From: Exaiptasia diaphana
Lineage: Eukaryota > Cnidaria > Anthozoa > Actiniaria > Aiptasiidae
Direction: 5' to 3'
Assembly: GCF_001417965.1 (NCBI RefSeq)
Contig: NW_018388147.1
Location: forward strand, 234,447 to 298,446
Length of the DNA stretch: 64,000 bases
The notes under the pieces are model-generated. The model saw only the letters and a program-made list of their open reading frames with translations, was not told where the DNA came from and did not search any database. Positions 9,139-22,019 of the stretch are shown here, one piece after another (the first letter of the stretch is position 1; every line of letters starts with the position of its first letter). Position numbers and translations under genes: made by a program.

Positions 9139-12100
9139 ATGAAGATCTTTTTGCTCGCTTTTTTCCTTGTAGTTTTGGTTAGATTGGGATGTTCACGACG
9201 TGAATATAGGGAAGGTACGGCCATTCTGATAACACATGCATGTTAGTTTATGATTACATTTTAGTTTTTGATCCAATAATATCCAATAATACAGTTTAAT
9301 AATGGACTTTAGCACAGAATTTAATATCGAAGTGTTTGGAAGACAATATTTTCAGTTGATGATTTCAGTTTTTGTTGTATTGACACATTTTCTATGTGCG
9401 GCGCGTGCGGAATTCCGTGAAACGCCGAGGGCTATAACTGACTTCCTTAAGTTGTTCCTGGATTTCAACAAAAGGGTGCACATGGTTGTACTTCTCTATA
9501 ATTAAGCTTACATACGATTCTTACAAGTATTTTTACGTTGATTTTTTTTAAAAAGAGTTCCTTGACGACGATGAAGCACGACTTCACCGTGACTTGTTTG
9601 GTAATTATACGCCTGAGGTTCGTCCAGTAAAGAAAAAGACACAGGTTGTCACAGTAAAACTTGGCATTACCATCCATCAAATCATTGACTTGGTAAGAAA
9701 CTCATAACAATGCTTTTGAAATGTGTACGTGCGTGCGTGCAAACATGTATACTATCATGCGTTTTTTCTGTTCGGTGGAATCCATAATACACGATAGATC
9801 ATAGTGAATAGACGGAGAGATGCACGCTGGCGTTAAATCATTTAATTAAAAAGAAACATTAAAATCATTTGAAAAGAAAAAAACATAGGATAAGCATTTA
9901 ATCGCTGAAAAACGTTGTAATAAAGTAAAATTTAATGTCAGAGGTTATCAAAAGAAATCTATTAGTCTTCTAATATCATGACATTGGTTCCATACGACAG
10001 AGATAATGAATTTTGAGTACCGCATTTCGAATGTGTACAAATCTTAAATGGTGATTTCTGTTTGATAAGTTTGAGACTAATCTTTGCGCTAACAATAATA
10101 GCCGAAGAAAGTAGACTTAATGATAACTTATAGATAGATGCATTTCCCTTTCTTTTATGATTGATTTTTGGCAGAATCGATATTATGTCAGACCAGTGCA
10201 CATCTCAAGCATTTTTTCAATTGAATTTCAAGTGGGGTTTTAAATGCCATGTCTTTTAGCAATTAACAGTTTGCATGATACAAGCCCCACCGTAACAATG
10301 GACTCTCGGCTTTCATTTACATCGTGTTGTTTTAGGTTGAGAAGACACAACTTTTACAAACAAGTGTTTGGATTCGCCAGGTTTGTGACTAAGTCACTTG
10401 TTATCTTATCATTGATTTGTTGGGGGGTGGCAGGGATGAGGGGTAGATTACTCATTTCACCTCTGGGCAAACCAATATTGCTTCAGGCAAAACATGAGGC
10501 GCAAATTTGTCATATATCGAATCCAATTCATTACGAAGAAGTGCCGATTGTTACAATGTATTTGAACTGTCAACTATTAATTTGAGCCATTCAACATGAT
10601 TCAAATTAAAGTCAAATGGCTAAGGTGGAAGCTCAAGTGTTATTTTGGTCATCATTGTAATTGACTCTTCAAGGTTTTGCAATGATTGTCTTAAACCAAG
10701 CTTGGGATAAGAAAGAAGCATTTGAAAAAGGTTAAGGAGTCAATTACAGGGGGCTATTTTAGGGTGTTGTCAGTCAGCAAAACCAATTATTTTCACCCAT
10801 TTTCCGTCAACCGCCACAAAAAGAATCCGACTGAATATTAAAACAGTTTGAATTTATAATATTGAATTATAAAATATAATCGTGCAATGCTTTGTTCTCC
10901 TATGTAGTCATGGAGAAACCCATTATTAACATGGGACCCAAAGAACTACGGAGGGATCGATAAAATAAACATCAAGGCTGAGCGAGTGTGGGTACCAGAT
11001 ATCTATCTTTATAACAAGTAAGTTAGTGTAGATCAACAGTGTTTTTCTTCATCACTTGAGAAAGTCTTGGAGTAACTAGAAGCTTGCCGAAATATCTTAA
11101 CGTTTAAATAAAAGTTGTTGTTGTTTAGCGGTGAAAATGTCAACGATGGTGGAATGAACCATTTTTCTACGCAAATCACGCTTCATTTCAACGGGATGAA
11201 CATTTGGCTCGCACCTATACTGCTGACCAGTAGTTGTAAGATCGACGTCACTCATTTTCCCTTTGACGAGCAGGTAATATTTTTTGGTTGCGTTACATGA
11301 TACTGTCTGTAAGGGAATAGCTTTTCATTGAAGATAAGCTTTTGGGAAGCTGTCCGGACTCAGTCCATAAGTAAGATTAACTAGGCGAGGCTAGGAGAGA
11401 TTAGGGTTAGGGGGTCGGGCGGGGTTAGGCAAGATTTGGTGAGATTATAGGCGAGATATAAGACTTCTGTCAAATATCATTTGCATATCTATGAAATCTA
11501 CTAGGTCTACTAGCATTTGCCAGTCATTCAATATATATTGATTGCGGATTTTCGGGCTTGAAATTTCATTATGATAAACGGGGCAAATATGAGGCAAACA
11601 GGGCAATTTTTAACGTAAGATTTAGTTTTGAAGGCTACTTGAATTACCTGACAAAGGAAAAATGGACAGCGTCAATCATTGATTACTCCTGTGATTTTCC
11701 AACAGCGCTGCATATTAAAATTCGGATCCTGGACATACGATGGACTTCGGCTTGATCTCGTGAGCGAGTCTGACTCTGGAGACGTGTCCAAGTACGTCAC
11801 TAACGGCGAATGGGATCTGGTGTCTTTTCCCGCCAAAAGAAATGAAATCGTGTACGTTTGCTGCCCTGAGCCTTACCCGGATGTGACGTATACACTCCAT
11901 ATAAGGAGAAAAGCACTGTACTATTACGTCAATCTGATCGTACCTTGTATATTGATAACTTGTAAGTGACCTGGACAGTACAGGAAATATAGTCTTCTCT
12001 AGAGCTCTGTTACACGGTGCGCTTAAAAAACAACTTGAATCTCAACACTAGAGTAACAATATGGGAGTATTGCACAGTGTAGCAGGGTGTCGAAAAATTG

Positions 12101-13517
12101 CGCATTTGCTCTTAGATACATGCCACACAACTTGCGTGTAAAGTCTGGAGGGTTGGATATTAGATGCTTTGTCTCTGGTTTAGATATATAATGAATATGT
12201 GCAGTGACAGAAGCAAAGAATTTAATCTCCATGATGAATCTTGGCTGCAATTTGCTGGAGAGTTAATACACTGCACTATGTAGCAGCATGTTCAGACTTA
12301 TCATCATCATCAACTTCACTATCATCATCATCATCATCATTATCATCATCATCATCATCACCATTATCATCATCATCAACTTCACTATCATCATTATCAT
12401 CATCATTATCATCATCATCATCATCACCATTATCATCATCATCAATTTCACTATCATCATTATCATTATCATTATCATCATCATCATTATTTATACCATT
12501 GTTATGGTTGTCTAAACAATGTTCTTTGTCACCAGGTTTAACTTTGCTGTCGTTCATTTTACCGCCTGACTCCGGTGAACGAATCACACTCGTGATCACC
12601 AACCTTCTCGCCATGACGGTGTTTATGTTACTGGTGGCAGAAGTATTGCCTGCTACGTCAGAGGTCATACCCATAATTAGCATATATTACTCCGTCACTT
12701 TATTTGAGGTTAGAAACAGCATGCAGAATGCGCAGATTTAGCTTGACAAGTGTCGATGATCTTTTTTGCTGTTGTTTTATGTGCTCGTTGATACTCAGTG
12801 TGCTCATGAACAACAAGTAATTTCACTCATTTTTAGGTTGGTTTGGCTTTAGTAGCCACGTGCATGGTTCTCAAAATCTACTTCACTAATCCAGTGACAA
12901 CAGAAATGCCGAACTGGGTCCGAATAATCATTCTTAATTGGATGGCAAAGTTTGTTCGCATCAAGGTCCCGTCAGCCATTCAAGAAATCAAAAACGTTTT
13001 CAAAGAAGAAGGACGAGAAGTCAATGAGGAAATACGTCGTGAGCACGAGACGATTTCACGCATTCACGAAGGAAGCGAAGTATCAGGAAGCGGCTCAAAA
13101 CAACCGAAAATGACAGAAAGGAAATCGTTTATTAGCAGCGAGAGTCCCGTTTTCCAGCAACTCGAGATTGCAGACTTCCATCGGCTCCTAGCACAAGAGA
13201 GAAGACCTTCCTTGTGGTCGACCCAATCTCCTGATCGTACAAACCGCACACGGCCATCCTCTGTTATCCCTGATATTGACATAAATGCGTTACTAGGCAA
13301 CGAGAGATCTGCCATATTACCCATGATGATTTGCAGGCAGGAGAACATTGCGAAAAATCTTCGTAGACTAGTGAAACTTGCTCGTTCAAAAGAAGAAGAA
13401 GATATCAAGAGAGAGGAATGGAAAGTAGTGGCAGAAGTCATTGACAAGTTTTTTCTTTGGGTTTTTTTGACTACAATAGTAACATCAGTTTTGTTGATAT
13501 TTCTACAGACTCGATAA
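9139..13517 (+). CDS. Nicotinic acetylcholine receptor-type subunit, alpha-like
   Basis: Eight exons with consistent phase: 9139-9214, 9556-9692, 10336-10380, 10908-11017, 11129-11273, 11706-11961, 12536-12708, 12837-13517, giving 540 residues, the family's usual length. After a signal peptide (MKIFLLAFFLVVLVRLGC) come EARLHRDL and the ligand-binding domain (WDPKNYGGID, WVPDIYLYN). The Cys-loop has 13 residues between Cys159 and Cys173 (CKIDVTHFPFDEQRC). Vicinal cysteines (VCCPEP, about 223-224) mark an alpha-type loop C. TM1 to TM3 follow; TM2 begins PPDSGERITL, with Glu at -1' and Leu at 9', which fits a cation channel. A long Ser/Glu-rich intracellular loop and TM4 (FLWVFLTTIVTSVLLIF) end the protein. 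It would act as a ligand-gated channel subunit in the plasma membrane. Ligand identity is not provable here, since cnidarian members vary. Confidence 0.93.
12296..12490. repeat. (TCA)n microsatellite in a receptor intron
   Basis: About 190 bases of TCATCA/TTA repeats lie in the intron before the TM2 exon. All long open frames over this stretch (poly-Ser, poly-Ile, poly-Asp or poly-Met) are products of the repeat. Confidence 0.95.
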
Positions 13518-13831
13518 CGCATCAAATAATATCAGTCACTACACGAGTTAAGTTAGTTATCAGGCGATATCTTTCAATCATGAAGTGATATTTTCAAAAC
13601 ATTTGATTGTCCTCTCCAATCATCTCTTTCCTACTACTGTGTTGCGTGTTGTATATCAATTTTTAGTAAATAATGTATGGTATAGCATTATAAATGACAA
13701 GAAAACACACTGTAATTGTAGGATACACAAACTCACCTAACATGTTTACACTATAAATAGTTTATATACAATCCCATAGAAAAATGATTTGGGTTATTCA
13801 TAGTTAACTTGCTTTCTTCCTGACTGTTATT

Positions 13832-16147
13832 TTAGGTTTTGTTCCCATTTACAAAAAGTATTTCGTCACACCTTAAGTATCTACATTCACTAACATTAGA
13901 CACACTATCCAGCATTCCTTCCAGTTCTTCACTATTTTTTCGCATGTACATTTTCCACTTCCTGGAATGACAAGCTAAGTCATCAGATTTAATACCAGAC
14001 GCCGTGGAATTCCTGGTAATATCTTTACGACCAAATATTGGAGATTTAGCAGGAACGCTACGAGTGCGCAAGTGTACCTTGGCATCTCCAAAATGATACT
14101 GTGATAGTTTCAATCTTCGTTTTGCAGACTCCTCGATCTCAATTCTCTTGCGGTATGCCTGACGAAGAACTGATTCTTCAGAAAGTGACAGATCAGTGAT
14201 GGATTCCACTGATGACAGTGCGCTATCTGGCCTAGAGATTTTCCTGCCATTGCGTTGCTGTCGATCGGTTATGTTCTTTGGTAATTTGAAATTCGAATGT
14301 TCCCCTTCTTGTTGAAAGTCAAGTTTTAAATCTACTGTTGTCAGTTTTGGCGGAGAGATTTCCGGCAAATTTTCATGATCATCCTTTTGTTCGTTTGGAA
14401 GATTTCCTACGGATCTTGAGGTTGCAGCAAGTTTATGGTTTTGTAATGGTAAAGTTAGTGTTTGCGTACAAGGCATGGACAATCTCCTGGTCGATGTTTT
14501 CAAACATTGACTTGAAGTAACTTGTTCTTTTTTCTCGCTTTTTGATGTAACTGCTAAACTCACTTCGATCTTTGGTACATCTTTATTGGGACTGCTGATG
14601 CTATCTTCCTTGACTGGTTTTTCTGGATGGATGGCATTGTCTAGGTGGATGGGTTTGTCTGGTCTAACAGGTTTCATCATGTCTGGAATAAGTGGTTTAT
14701 CTTGATTGGCAGGTTTTTTTCGATTGACTGGATTGTCCGTTCCTGACTTCAAAGTATCCTTGCTGACAGAAGGTTTCGTTTTTCGTAAAGCAAAATACAG
14801 TGATTTTCCTCGAGGGGAAGCCGTTGTAGGCTGACTGGTAACTTTCACACCTGATAAAGAACCCTTCCTGGTCTGACCAGGAACATGATTGGTCTCGTTG
14901 ACAACACTGCAGCTTTTTCTTCGACGAAGTGAGGGATGTATAAAATTCGACGATCTTTCTTTGGCTTTACTGTCATCAGTTGAAATGCTTTTTGATCGTT
15001 GGAATCGCCGTTTGGGCTTTGTTGGAGGGCTTGGTAACAGACTTTTTTTATTGTCATCAGGCGCTTCTTTGGGTATTAAAGTATGTATATCTTCCAGTAT
15101 CTTCCAGACTGGTTGTTCTTTCTGCTCGCTATTTTCCTCAGCCTCGGCGTTATGTTCTGTAAACACGTCACATTCCAAGTCATCTTCACACGAAACAGAA
15201 TCGACATCGCTAATCTCGTCGGGATCTCTCTCCGAAACGTTATCGATCGCGCCTACTTCACTTATGCAGTCTGAATTTGAAAGTCGCTCAACTGTATCAT
15301 CATTGTTAATCTTCCCTGTCGAATTTGAAGATGTGTCAGATTTGATGTAGAGATCGTCGACGTCGATCTCATCTTCAATAAAATCTTCTTCACTAAGTTC
15401 TTCTTCTTCTTCTATAGCACTGCAGCATCTCTCTTCATATTTTTTTATCAAGTCTTTAAGACCCTCAAGGGACATTTGACTTGGCATGGACATTCGGCGC
15501 CCAAACTGATGACTAGAAGATTGTGGCAATGGGGCGCTATCCTCAGTACCATCTTCTTCAAACTCGGATGCGGATAAATTTTTGGCGATTCCTGAACCAA
15601 GATGCACTGAATGTCTTCGTTTTGATAAATAAGCCGCTTTTTGATCAAAACGCTTTTTAGTTTGAATCTTTTCCTCAAGTTCTTCGGGGACACTAACGCG
15701 CACTACTTGTCCAGGATTCCAGGAAGTGCTTGACGAAGAAGCTGCATTTTTCATTGAAGATATTGTGCGTACCACTCCTGATGCGCTTATCAACGCAGAT
15801 CTTGATTCTTGCTTAGTCACACGCGATTTACACTGTTTTACTTCGCTATGGCTGCTGTTTTTGTCACCATCATCGTCATTTTTGCTTGTCGAGACGACAA
15901 CATCCACATATCGCGAGTGCTGCAGTCTCTGGTCTAGAAGGTGAGGAGCTGACTTATAAAAATTCCTGGAGTACTTTTCTTTCCTGATTTCAATCAACTC
16001 CTTTTGTACAGTCGTCTGCTCTGAGTCGAAAAACTTGAGTTTCTTGTCCAGTAGATTCTGTTCGGCTTTATTTCTCTTTTCTGCTTTCAGTAATGACGTT
16101 CTTTGCGGGATGAATTGGAACGTTTTCAGGCTCGAGCTAGAAAACAT
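13832..16147 (-). CDS. Large intronless disordered protein, unknown function
   Basis: A 771-codon uninterrupted frame starting at ATG 16147. I do not recognise it. The N-terminal 60 residues are Lys/Glu/Gln-rich and probably coiled coil (AEKRNKAEQNLLDKKLKFF). The middle is low complexity with acidic blocks (EEEEELSEEDFIEDEIDVDD), many Ser-Lys-Arg patches and degenerate proline repeats around residues 470-510 (DKPLIPD, RPDKPIHLD, HPEKPVKED). The C-terminal 130 residues look more ordered (SLSEESVLRQAYRKRIEIEE, CHSRKWKMYMRKN) and may be the conserved part. There is no signal peptide or membrane segment, so it is probably an intracellular cytoskeletal or nuclear protein, which is inference only. 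It is convergent with the nicotinic receptor gene, 314 bases apart. Its length rules out chance. Confidence 0.85.
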   Translation of the reverse strand: MFSSSSLKTFQFIPQRTSLLKAEKRNKAEQNLLDKKLKFFDSEQTTVQKELIEIRKEKYSRNFYKSAPHLLDQRLQHSRYVDVVVSTSKNDDDGDKNSSHSEVKQCKSRVTKQESRSALISASGVVRTISSMKNAASSSSTSWNPGQVVRVSVPEELEEKIQTKKRFDQKAAYLSKRRHSVHLGSGIAKNLSASEFEEDGTEDSAPLPQSSSHQFGRRMSMPSQMSLEGLKDLIKKYEERCCSAIEEEEELSEEDFIEDEIDVDDLYIKSDTSSNSTGKINNDDTVERLSNSDCISEVGAIDNVSERDPDEISDVDSVSCEDDLECDVFTEHNAEAEENSEQKEQPVWKILEDIHTLIPKEAPDDNKKSLLPSPPTKPKRRFQRSKSISTDDSKAKERSSNFIHPSLRRRKSCSVVNETNHVPGQTRKGSLSGVKVTSQPTTASPRGKSLYFALRKTKPSVSKDTLKSGTDNPVNRKKPANQDKPLIPDMMKPVRPDKPIHLDNAIHPEKPVKEDSISSPNKDVPKIEVSLAVTSKSEKKEQVTSSQCLKTSTRRLSMPCTQTLTLPLQNHKLAATSRSVGNLPNEQKDDHENLPEISPPKLTTVDLKLDFQQEGEHSNFKLPKNITDRQQRNGRKISRPDSALSSVESITDLSLSEESVLRQAYRKRIEIEESAKRRLKLSQYHFGDAKVHLRTRSVPAKSPIFGRKDITRNSTASGIKSDDLACHSRKWKMYMRKNSEELEGMLDSVSNVSECRYLRCDEILFVNGNKT

Positions 16148-17320
16148 CCTTGTTTGTTTCAGCTGTGCATTAAGGTTTTTGTATATGACGATTAATTATT
16201 ATAGCAAACTATCATTTCCCTAGAGTGACCAGGAACAATTGATGTTGTTCCAACATATTATTTTATCGTTGTCACGCGCGAAGCCAGTCGTGAAATCTCA
16301 ACGAGTATTTTGACGTAGTTTCTCTTAGGCGCTTCTCTCGTCTTTCCTGTTCGACCGGCATTAAGTATTAAAAAGAAATAACGAAGAAAAGAATAAAGAA
16401 TTGTTTGTTTAATAAAGCTTGATAATTTGTAAGTTTCGGTAATTTGTTTTGCAATGCATATTGTTTTAATCACTACTAAACCAGTATTCTTCACTTGGAC
16501 TAGCTATAACAATGGAGCCCTGTTCGAGGTATTTCGTAGGTAATAATCTTTTCAACTCAACAACAAAGGACCATAAATTTACCTACTCAATCAAAAAGAC
16601 GCCGAAACGTCATAATATTGATTTGATGTATCTAACGTGCTGGAGTCAAATCACGATATGATTACTATACCTCTTGGTTATGTTGTCATGTTGTTTAAAT
16701 ACGACTCACGTCAGCATGAAGGGAGAATAAGCATATAGAATAAGTTTGCAATTACAGTTCAACAAAGTAGTGATTTAGCTTTTGTTCGACTATAAAGGCT
16801 GATTATCTTACAAACTAATTTGAACGTGGTCATGTTATTAGGGCGGGAGGTTTACTGACACTTTTTCTGATTTTACGTTAAGAAATAACTAATACTATGT
16901 GTTTGCAGGCACAGTGGAGATCTAAAGAAGAAGGGATGGTTGATGTCCCTATAGGACCCATGCTACGACCCCTTCCCGACAAACAAATAACTTAATTTAC
17001 ACCTTTTATTCAATATTAACTATACAAGTATCGAGCAACATTTTGCTCGTAGTGATGGCTCGTGATGAGAGGTTGCTATAGGTAACCATCTCTCATCATC
17101 CGAATAAACAAGGAGTTTTTTCTTTACGTTTACTATTTTTGGACTTCCTGTGGTACATATAGGGCTAACTAAATGTACGGGATCCCTGTTTGAAGAATCT
17201 CGTGGTTCTATATTGCCACTGCGAAGTTCCTTTGTTAGTTCTAATCATGACTGGTTTTACATGCCCATCACGATCTCTTGTGGAAGTTTTGTTTCTAGCA
17301 TTTTCGGGGTTCCTGTGTCA
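16148..17320. other. Intergenic region, nothing recognised
   Basis: It lies between the 5' end of the disordered-protein gene and the 3' end of the GPCR gene. I see no coding signal, only a short inverted repeat near 17050-17100 (GATGAGAGGTTGC and its mirror). Confidence 0.4.
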
Positions 17321-20300
17321 CTATAAGCACGTTTCATACTCATTGACCACAATGATGCCATTGTCCGTTAGAGCTGGGACGCTGTTTAGACGACTTTTCT
17401 CATGGACGAGGTAGACTTGGTTCGACTGAGAAAGTGAACTTCTTCCCACCAGGTGTGAGTTCTGGTTAGAATATTTTCGTAATGTTTCTGTGTACGAAGA
17501 AACTTGTTCTCTAAAACACTTTACACAACGGATGTATTGGCTGTAGCTAAGGAAACCCTTAGCAAAGTCCTTATTTAGAGTGCCATATATTATGGGATGT
17601 GCTGCACTAGTTGCTATAACCAGCAACACGCAGAATTTCTTGACAATGGAATGGGGATGTCCAAATATGGCGATCAACCAGGTCACGTGGTAAGGCAGGG
17701 TTAAGACTGCGTTGACAGCCACGATGACGATTAACATCTTGATGACCTGGTGATGGAAAATATCGACAACAAATTCACTAAAACCAATTCATTGAATAAA
17801 CGCCTCTTGGCTATGATGGAGGTTCGACTCATTCTTGAGTCTGTATCAAGTAATCCAATACTGTTGTCTTAAGAAATTCCCATCCACTAACTTGTACAGA
17901 TATACTCAAAAAATCAATTATAACTTTTTTGATTTTCAAATGCTTTGCGAAAAAAGAGTGAAAACCACGTTAAATACCTATGATACATTCAGTCTTTATG
18001 ATAATGCTTGCTGTATGTATCACTGTTAACCCCTATTATTGCCGACATATGGCATTGTTTAATACTCTATTCTGTCCATATTAGTCTCGCTGCTGATATC
18101 AAGCGAGGTGACCTAAGAATCTGCCTCGGGAAAAAACACATGAAATCAATCGGTATGATTGAGTGTTTTATGCTAAATTCAGAAAGATTCCATATCAGTG
18201 TTTTTGTAATGAATTTTATGGTCGTAAAACAACGATAACCCTCATATCTCGCACTCAAGACATACATTAAAATGTTGCTCATTACCGCAAAAATAACATC
18301 AAATTCTTGACAAAGGGCACAAGATTGTCGTCAGAAAAACTGGTCTGTTAGTGTGGGCGTTATTTGTTTCGTCATTTTTATAGTCTGTTCTTACTATTTA
18401 TGTGCTGCTGTCTTTTTATTTGGTTACCGAGTTTTTTGCAAATGTGTAGTTGTTATTGTTGTTCGTGTGTTGCTTTTTTTTTGTCTGATTTTTTTGTGTA
18501 TTTTTTGAACCTTATTTAACTATCTACTCATTTATTCGTTAATTTGTTTATTTATGTGGTTTGAAATTGTTTATTTACCTAATTCATTAGCTTTTATTCC
18601 CTGCATGTTAGTATATTTTCTCACTATTCTTGATAAAAGTTATGATGGCGCGCACGTTTCACTAAGTTACTGTCAGTCATGATTATGTCAATTAGAAAAT
18701 GCCATCATTCTCAGCAAACCCTGAGTAATCTAATCCGATCTTGTAATCCCAAACAAACACTGCTCATTACACAGTATATTCGCTAAATCTGCCTGGTTTG
18801 ACTCAGATATTTTAGCTTGATACGATTATACATTGGACGATTGCAAACAGCTCATAATACTATACTTCAATCCAGGAAATAAAAATATTTTGAACAATAA
18901 TTTTCATCCGTGACGTAATATAACGATAATCAGCACCTTCTACTGGCATGTGCTCATATTTTAGGTTTTATTCAAGGAAAACTACCAGAGATTGCCTGTT
19001 TTATCCTTTTTGGTTTTCCGCGTTTTAACCATATAATTTTCGATACATCAACCTTCATATCCTGTCATCAATACCTTTATAATTCCCACCAAATTTAAGC
19101 CAATCAAATCGACTAACTGACTAAAGTCTATTTAATTTTTCTTGCACTGTTTCCTGAGTACTAACAACATGAAATGTGTTTCTATATATGACCTGACAAG
19201 ATTACTATTTTGGTTCAGCAAATCTATATAAAATCCTTTCATACTGAGCCGTCAAATAAACCAATCAAGCTGTCTTTTATATTCATTCTCTTAGGAATAT
19301 TCTAAGTAGTTCCGGCTCCATAGAAAATGTTAATTTGAAGTTTGTCTTATCGTTAGTGTGGGATGAATTTCATCAACTGCTTTAAACCATGGCAGGAGGT
19401 CTAGGGGAGTTCACTCAGTAACTCTCCTGTACTTTTTACGTCTAGACGTGATTCATAACTAAACTGACCAACTCAAGGTATATAATTGTTGAAATAATAA
19501 AGTTACGTATCAAAATGAAATCCAATGAAAAAAGCAAACATTCAAACACAAAAACGTCTAAAGAAAGCGTGCGGAAATNGAGAAGAAAATAGTCCATTGT
19601 TTCCCGCAGTGAAAGCCAAAATGTGAGATCTGTATTTTCACAGTTTTCACAAAACATTTGATAAAAGCAATTAAATCTAGAATTAATGGTTAATGAGATC
19701 AGTAAAAAATTCAGGAAAAACATGATTTTTACATTTTTTCATGAAAATTTCAACACCCGCCCAAAATTTGCGTGAATTGTGAAACTGAAAGGCTACCACA
19801 AACCACACATTAGTATGAGAAAACGCTTACCTTTTTATTCCGTTTCTCCCTCAATTGCAGTAAACTCTGAGCTAAAGCCACTTCCATAGGAGGGTATTTA
19901 AGCTTTAAGCAGACATGTGAGTAAAAACCAATAATTACGGACATAGGAAGGAGATATTGAAGAAAAAACAGCATTACAAAATAGCATTGTTCAAATTGTA
20001 AACTTGGCCATATATCAGTACACACAGGTCTTCCTTTACGATCTACCAGTTGTAAAAAGAAGTTAAGAGGTAAAGTAATCAGAGCCGATACGAACCAAAC
20101 TACACCAATGACAATCTTAGTCTGGGTGATGGTAATTCGCTTTTTCAATGGATGGACTACAGCTCGGTGTTGGTCTAGAGCCATGATCACAAGTGTCGCC
20201 GATGAAGCAGTGATGAATAAATAAGTAAGCATTGGGATTATTTTACACAAAAACCAACCAAAAGGCCAAATGTAGGAGTTCTCTTGGTAAGCCAGCCTGA

Positions 20301-20568
20301 ATGGTAGATTGACAGTCAATACAGCTATATCTGCTGCTGCCAAGTTACAGATCAAATAGTTGCTGACAGTCTGCAGTTTTCTGCGCCGTACAACCATACG
20401 AAAGATCAAAGCATTCCCTATGACTCCAATTATAAAGACAAGCGCATAACAAACCAATTTAGTGATTTTGATGGGTAATGTTTCACCCAGTAGTAATGGT
20501 AACGTTGAATTAAAACCATTTGTGGACGTATTATGTTCAACCATCATATCGCATTCTTGGAGTTCCAA
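17321..20568 (-). CDS. Class A (rhodopsin-like) GPCR, peptide-receptor type
   Basis: Two exons, 20568-19831 and 17746-17321, joined in phase 0 across a 2.1-kb intron (AATAAAAAG|GTAAGC, CACCAG|GTC), giving 387 residues. Extracellular N-terminus with NTS and NST glycosylation sites. TM1 carries GN (Asn52), TM2 has LAAAD (Asp80), TM3 begins after Cys108, TM4 has VVWFVSALITLP, TM5 has QYLLPMSV, TM6 ends LPYH and TM7 ends HPIIY. The layout matches neuropeptide or galanin/allatostatin-like receptors in the plasma membrane. The TM3 signature is LDQHRAVVHP: the DRY arginine is Gln133 and the tyrosine His134, and NPxxY is HPIIY. Both switches are therefore altered, and G-protein coupling may be unusual. 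A C-terminal tail of about 85 residues includes two close cysteines (CVKCF) for possible palmitoylation. The ligand is unknown. Confidence 0.9.
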
Positions 20569-22019
20569 TGGATTGACTGTAATATAATTCGCGTTGAAAT
20601 CCCAGTTATTCCTCAGTTCATAAAGTGTTTTTCTAAGCTTTTAGATACAAGACTTAGATAAAGCAAATCTTATAGGTTGTTCCCACCGCTGCACCACTAC
20701 ACACGTGCGGTTAATATGCAAAAGTGTTTTTGGTGTAGAGATTCTAGTGATGTCAGCGCAGCCCCTGAAATGATCGAAATAGAATCGATAAGTCTGGTGA
20801 CACGATAATGAGAAACAGCCTTTGAATAATATTTCTAAGCCCCCTCAGCTGGGCTCTTTTTGTTCGCCTAGTAGCAAGGTTTAAGAACCTCTTAAACGAG
20901 GGCAATGTAAATCATCTATTGAAAGCTAGATTTACAGCCTTAGGAAATCTTTGTCATCCGTCATTTTTGAGTACACCATAGCATGGTGCTCAGGCTGTAC
21001 TCTTTTAAGTTTCCCGACAAAAAGGTTTAAGTAGACTAGTCTAGCAATGACAGAATCTAGGAAAGTAGTCCTTGTTCGTCATTAAGTTCATTGCTGTGGG
21101 AATGACGAGTTTTTACAATCATTCACCATAGAAAAAACAAGTGGTTAGTTTCAAGTGTAAAACTGTTTGCTGACTTCATCGCCGACACAGATCAACAAAC
21201 GCAGCGCGCTCAACAAACAATTCCTTTATCAAATATTAATTGTTTTCTTTTTCAACTAGGTTTCGGTGTTACTAACACCATCTTTATTGCATTGCTGCCA
21301 TTTTTGGCTCTTTAGAGAAACTGAAAGAGAATGTCTAATGAAGAAGAAATTTCTATAGTTTATCACACTTTTCTTTCATTTCATCTTTTTCTATTATCCT
21401 TTTCGCCATCTTTTCTTACTGCTTTATCTTCATTCAAGTCTGTGTTTTCTTTTTTTCCTTCCTTCCTTCATGCTTCCTTTCTTCTTTGCCCTCACTTCTA
21501 TTTGTTTTCTTTTACTTTCTCTATTTTGTCGTTAAACCTATTTTCTCTCAGGCAGTTAATGAAAAGTGTAAAATCAAATTTTCAACTTAAGTCACTCAGT
21601 TTTAACGCATAAGTACCATATTGTAATAGGCATGATAACATATCTCTTCAAGTCATCTATGTTGTTAGCTGTCGGTTGGTGGCTAAAAAACCAAGATACG
21701 AACCCTCTAGCGGTTTGACGGACGTCACGACTCGGCCAATCACATTACTGAAAGACAACTCAACTAAACTTACAAAGGTCGCTGATATATATTGTCGGCA
21801 AAAATACAAGAGAAAAAGAACAAATAGAGTTACTGAGAAGCCTGGATTCGTTAGTGTTTAATGGGCTTCGTTTATAACGCTATTACATACAGTAATGTAA
21901 CTGAGAAAGTACTCCGTGAAGTGATTAGTATTAGTCACCGTCGGTGTTGAGTCTCGGTGGTCAGCCTAACGCAAAACTGAGCGATAAAAATAGATGATGA
22001 TGACATACATGATGGGAGT
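20569..22019. other. Intergenic region, nothing recognised
   Basis: Upstream flank of the GPCR gene. It contains pyrimidine-rich runs (21350-21560) that create Phe/Ser-rich open frames; I do not regard these as genes. Confidence 0.4.

Noticed and set aside
12241-12741. Poly-Ser, poly-Ile, poly-Asp and poly-Met open frames
   Set aside because: They are translations of the (TCA)n microsatellite in a receptor intron, partly fused to the real TM2 exon.
14889-15350. 153-codon plus-strand frame within the disordered-protein gene
   Set aside because: Antisense shadow of the 771-codon frame.
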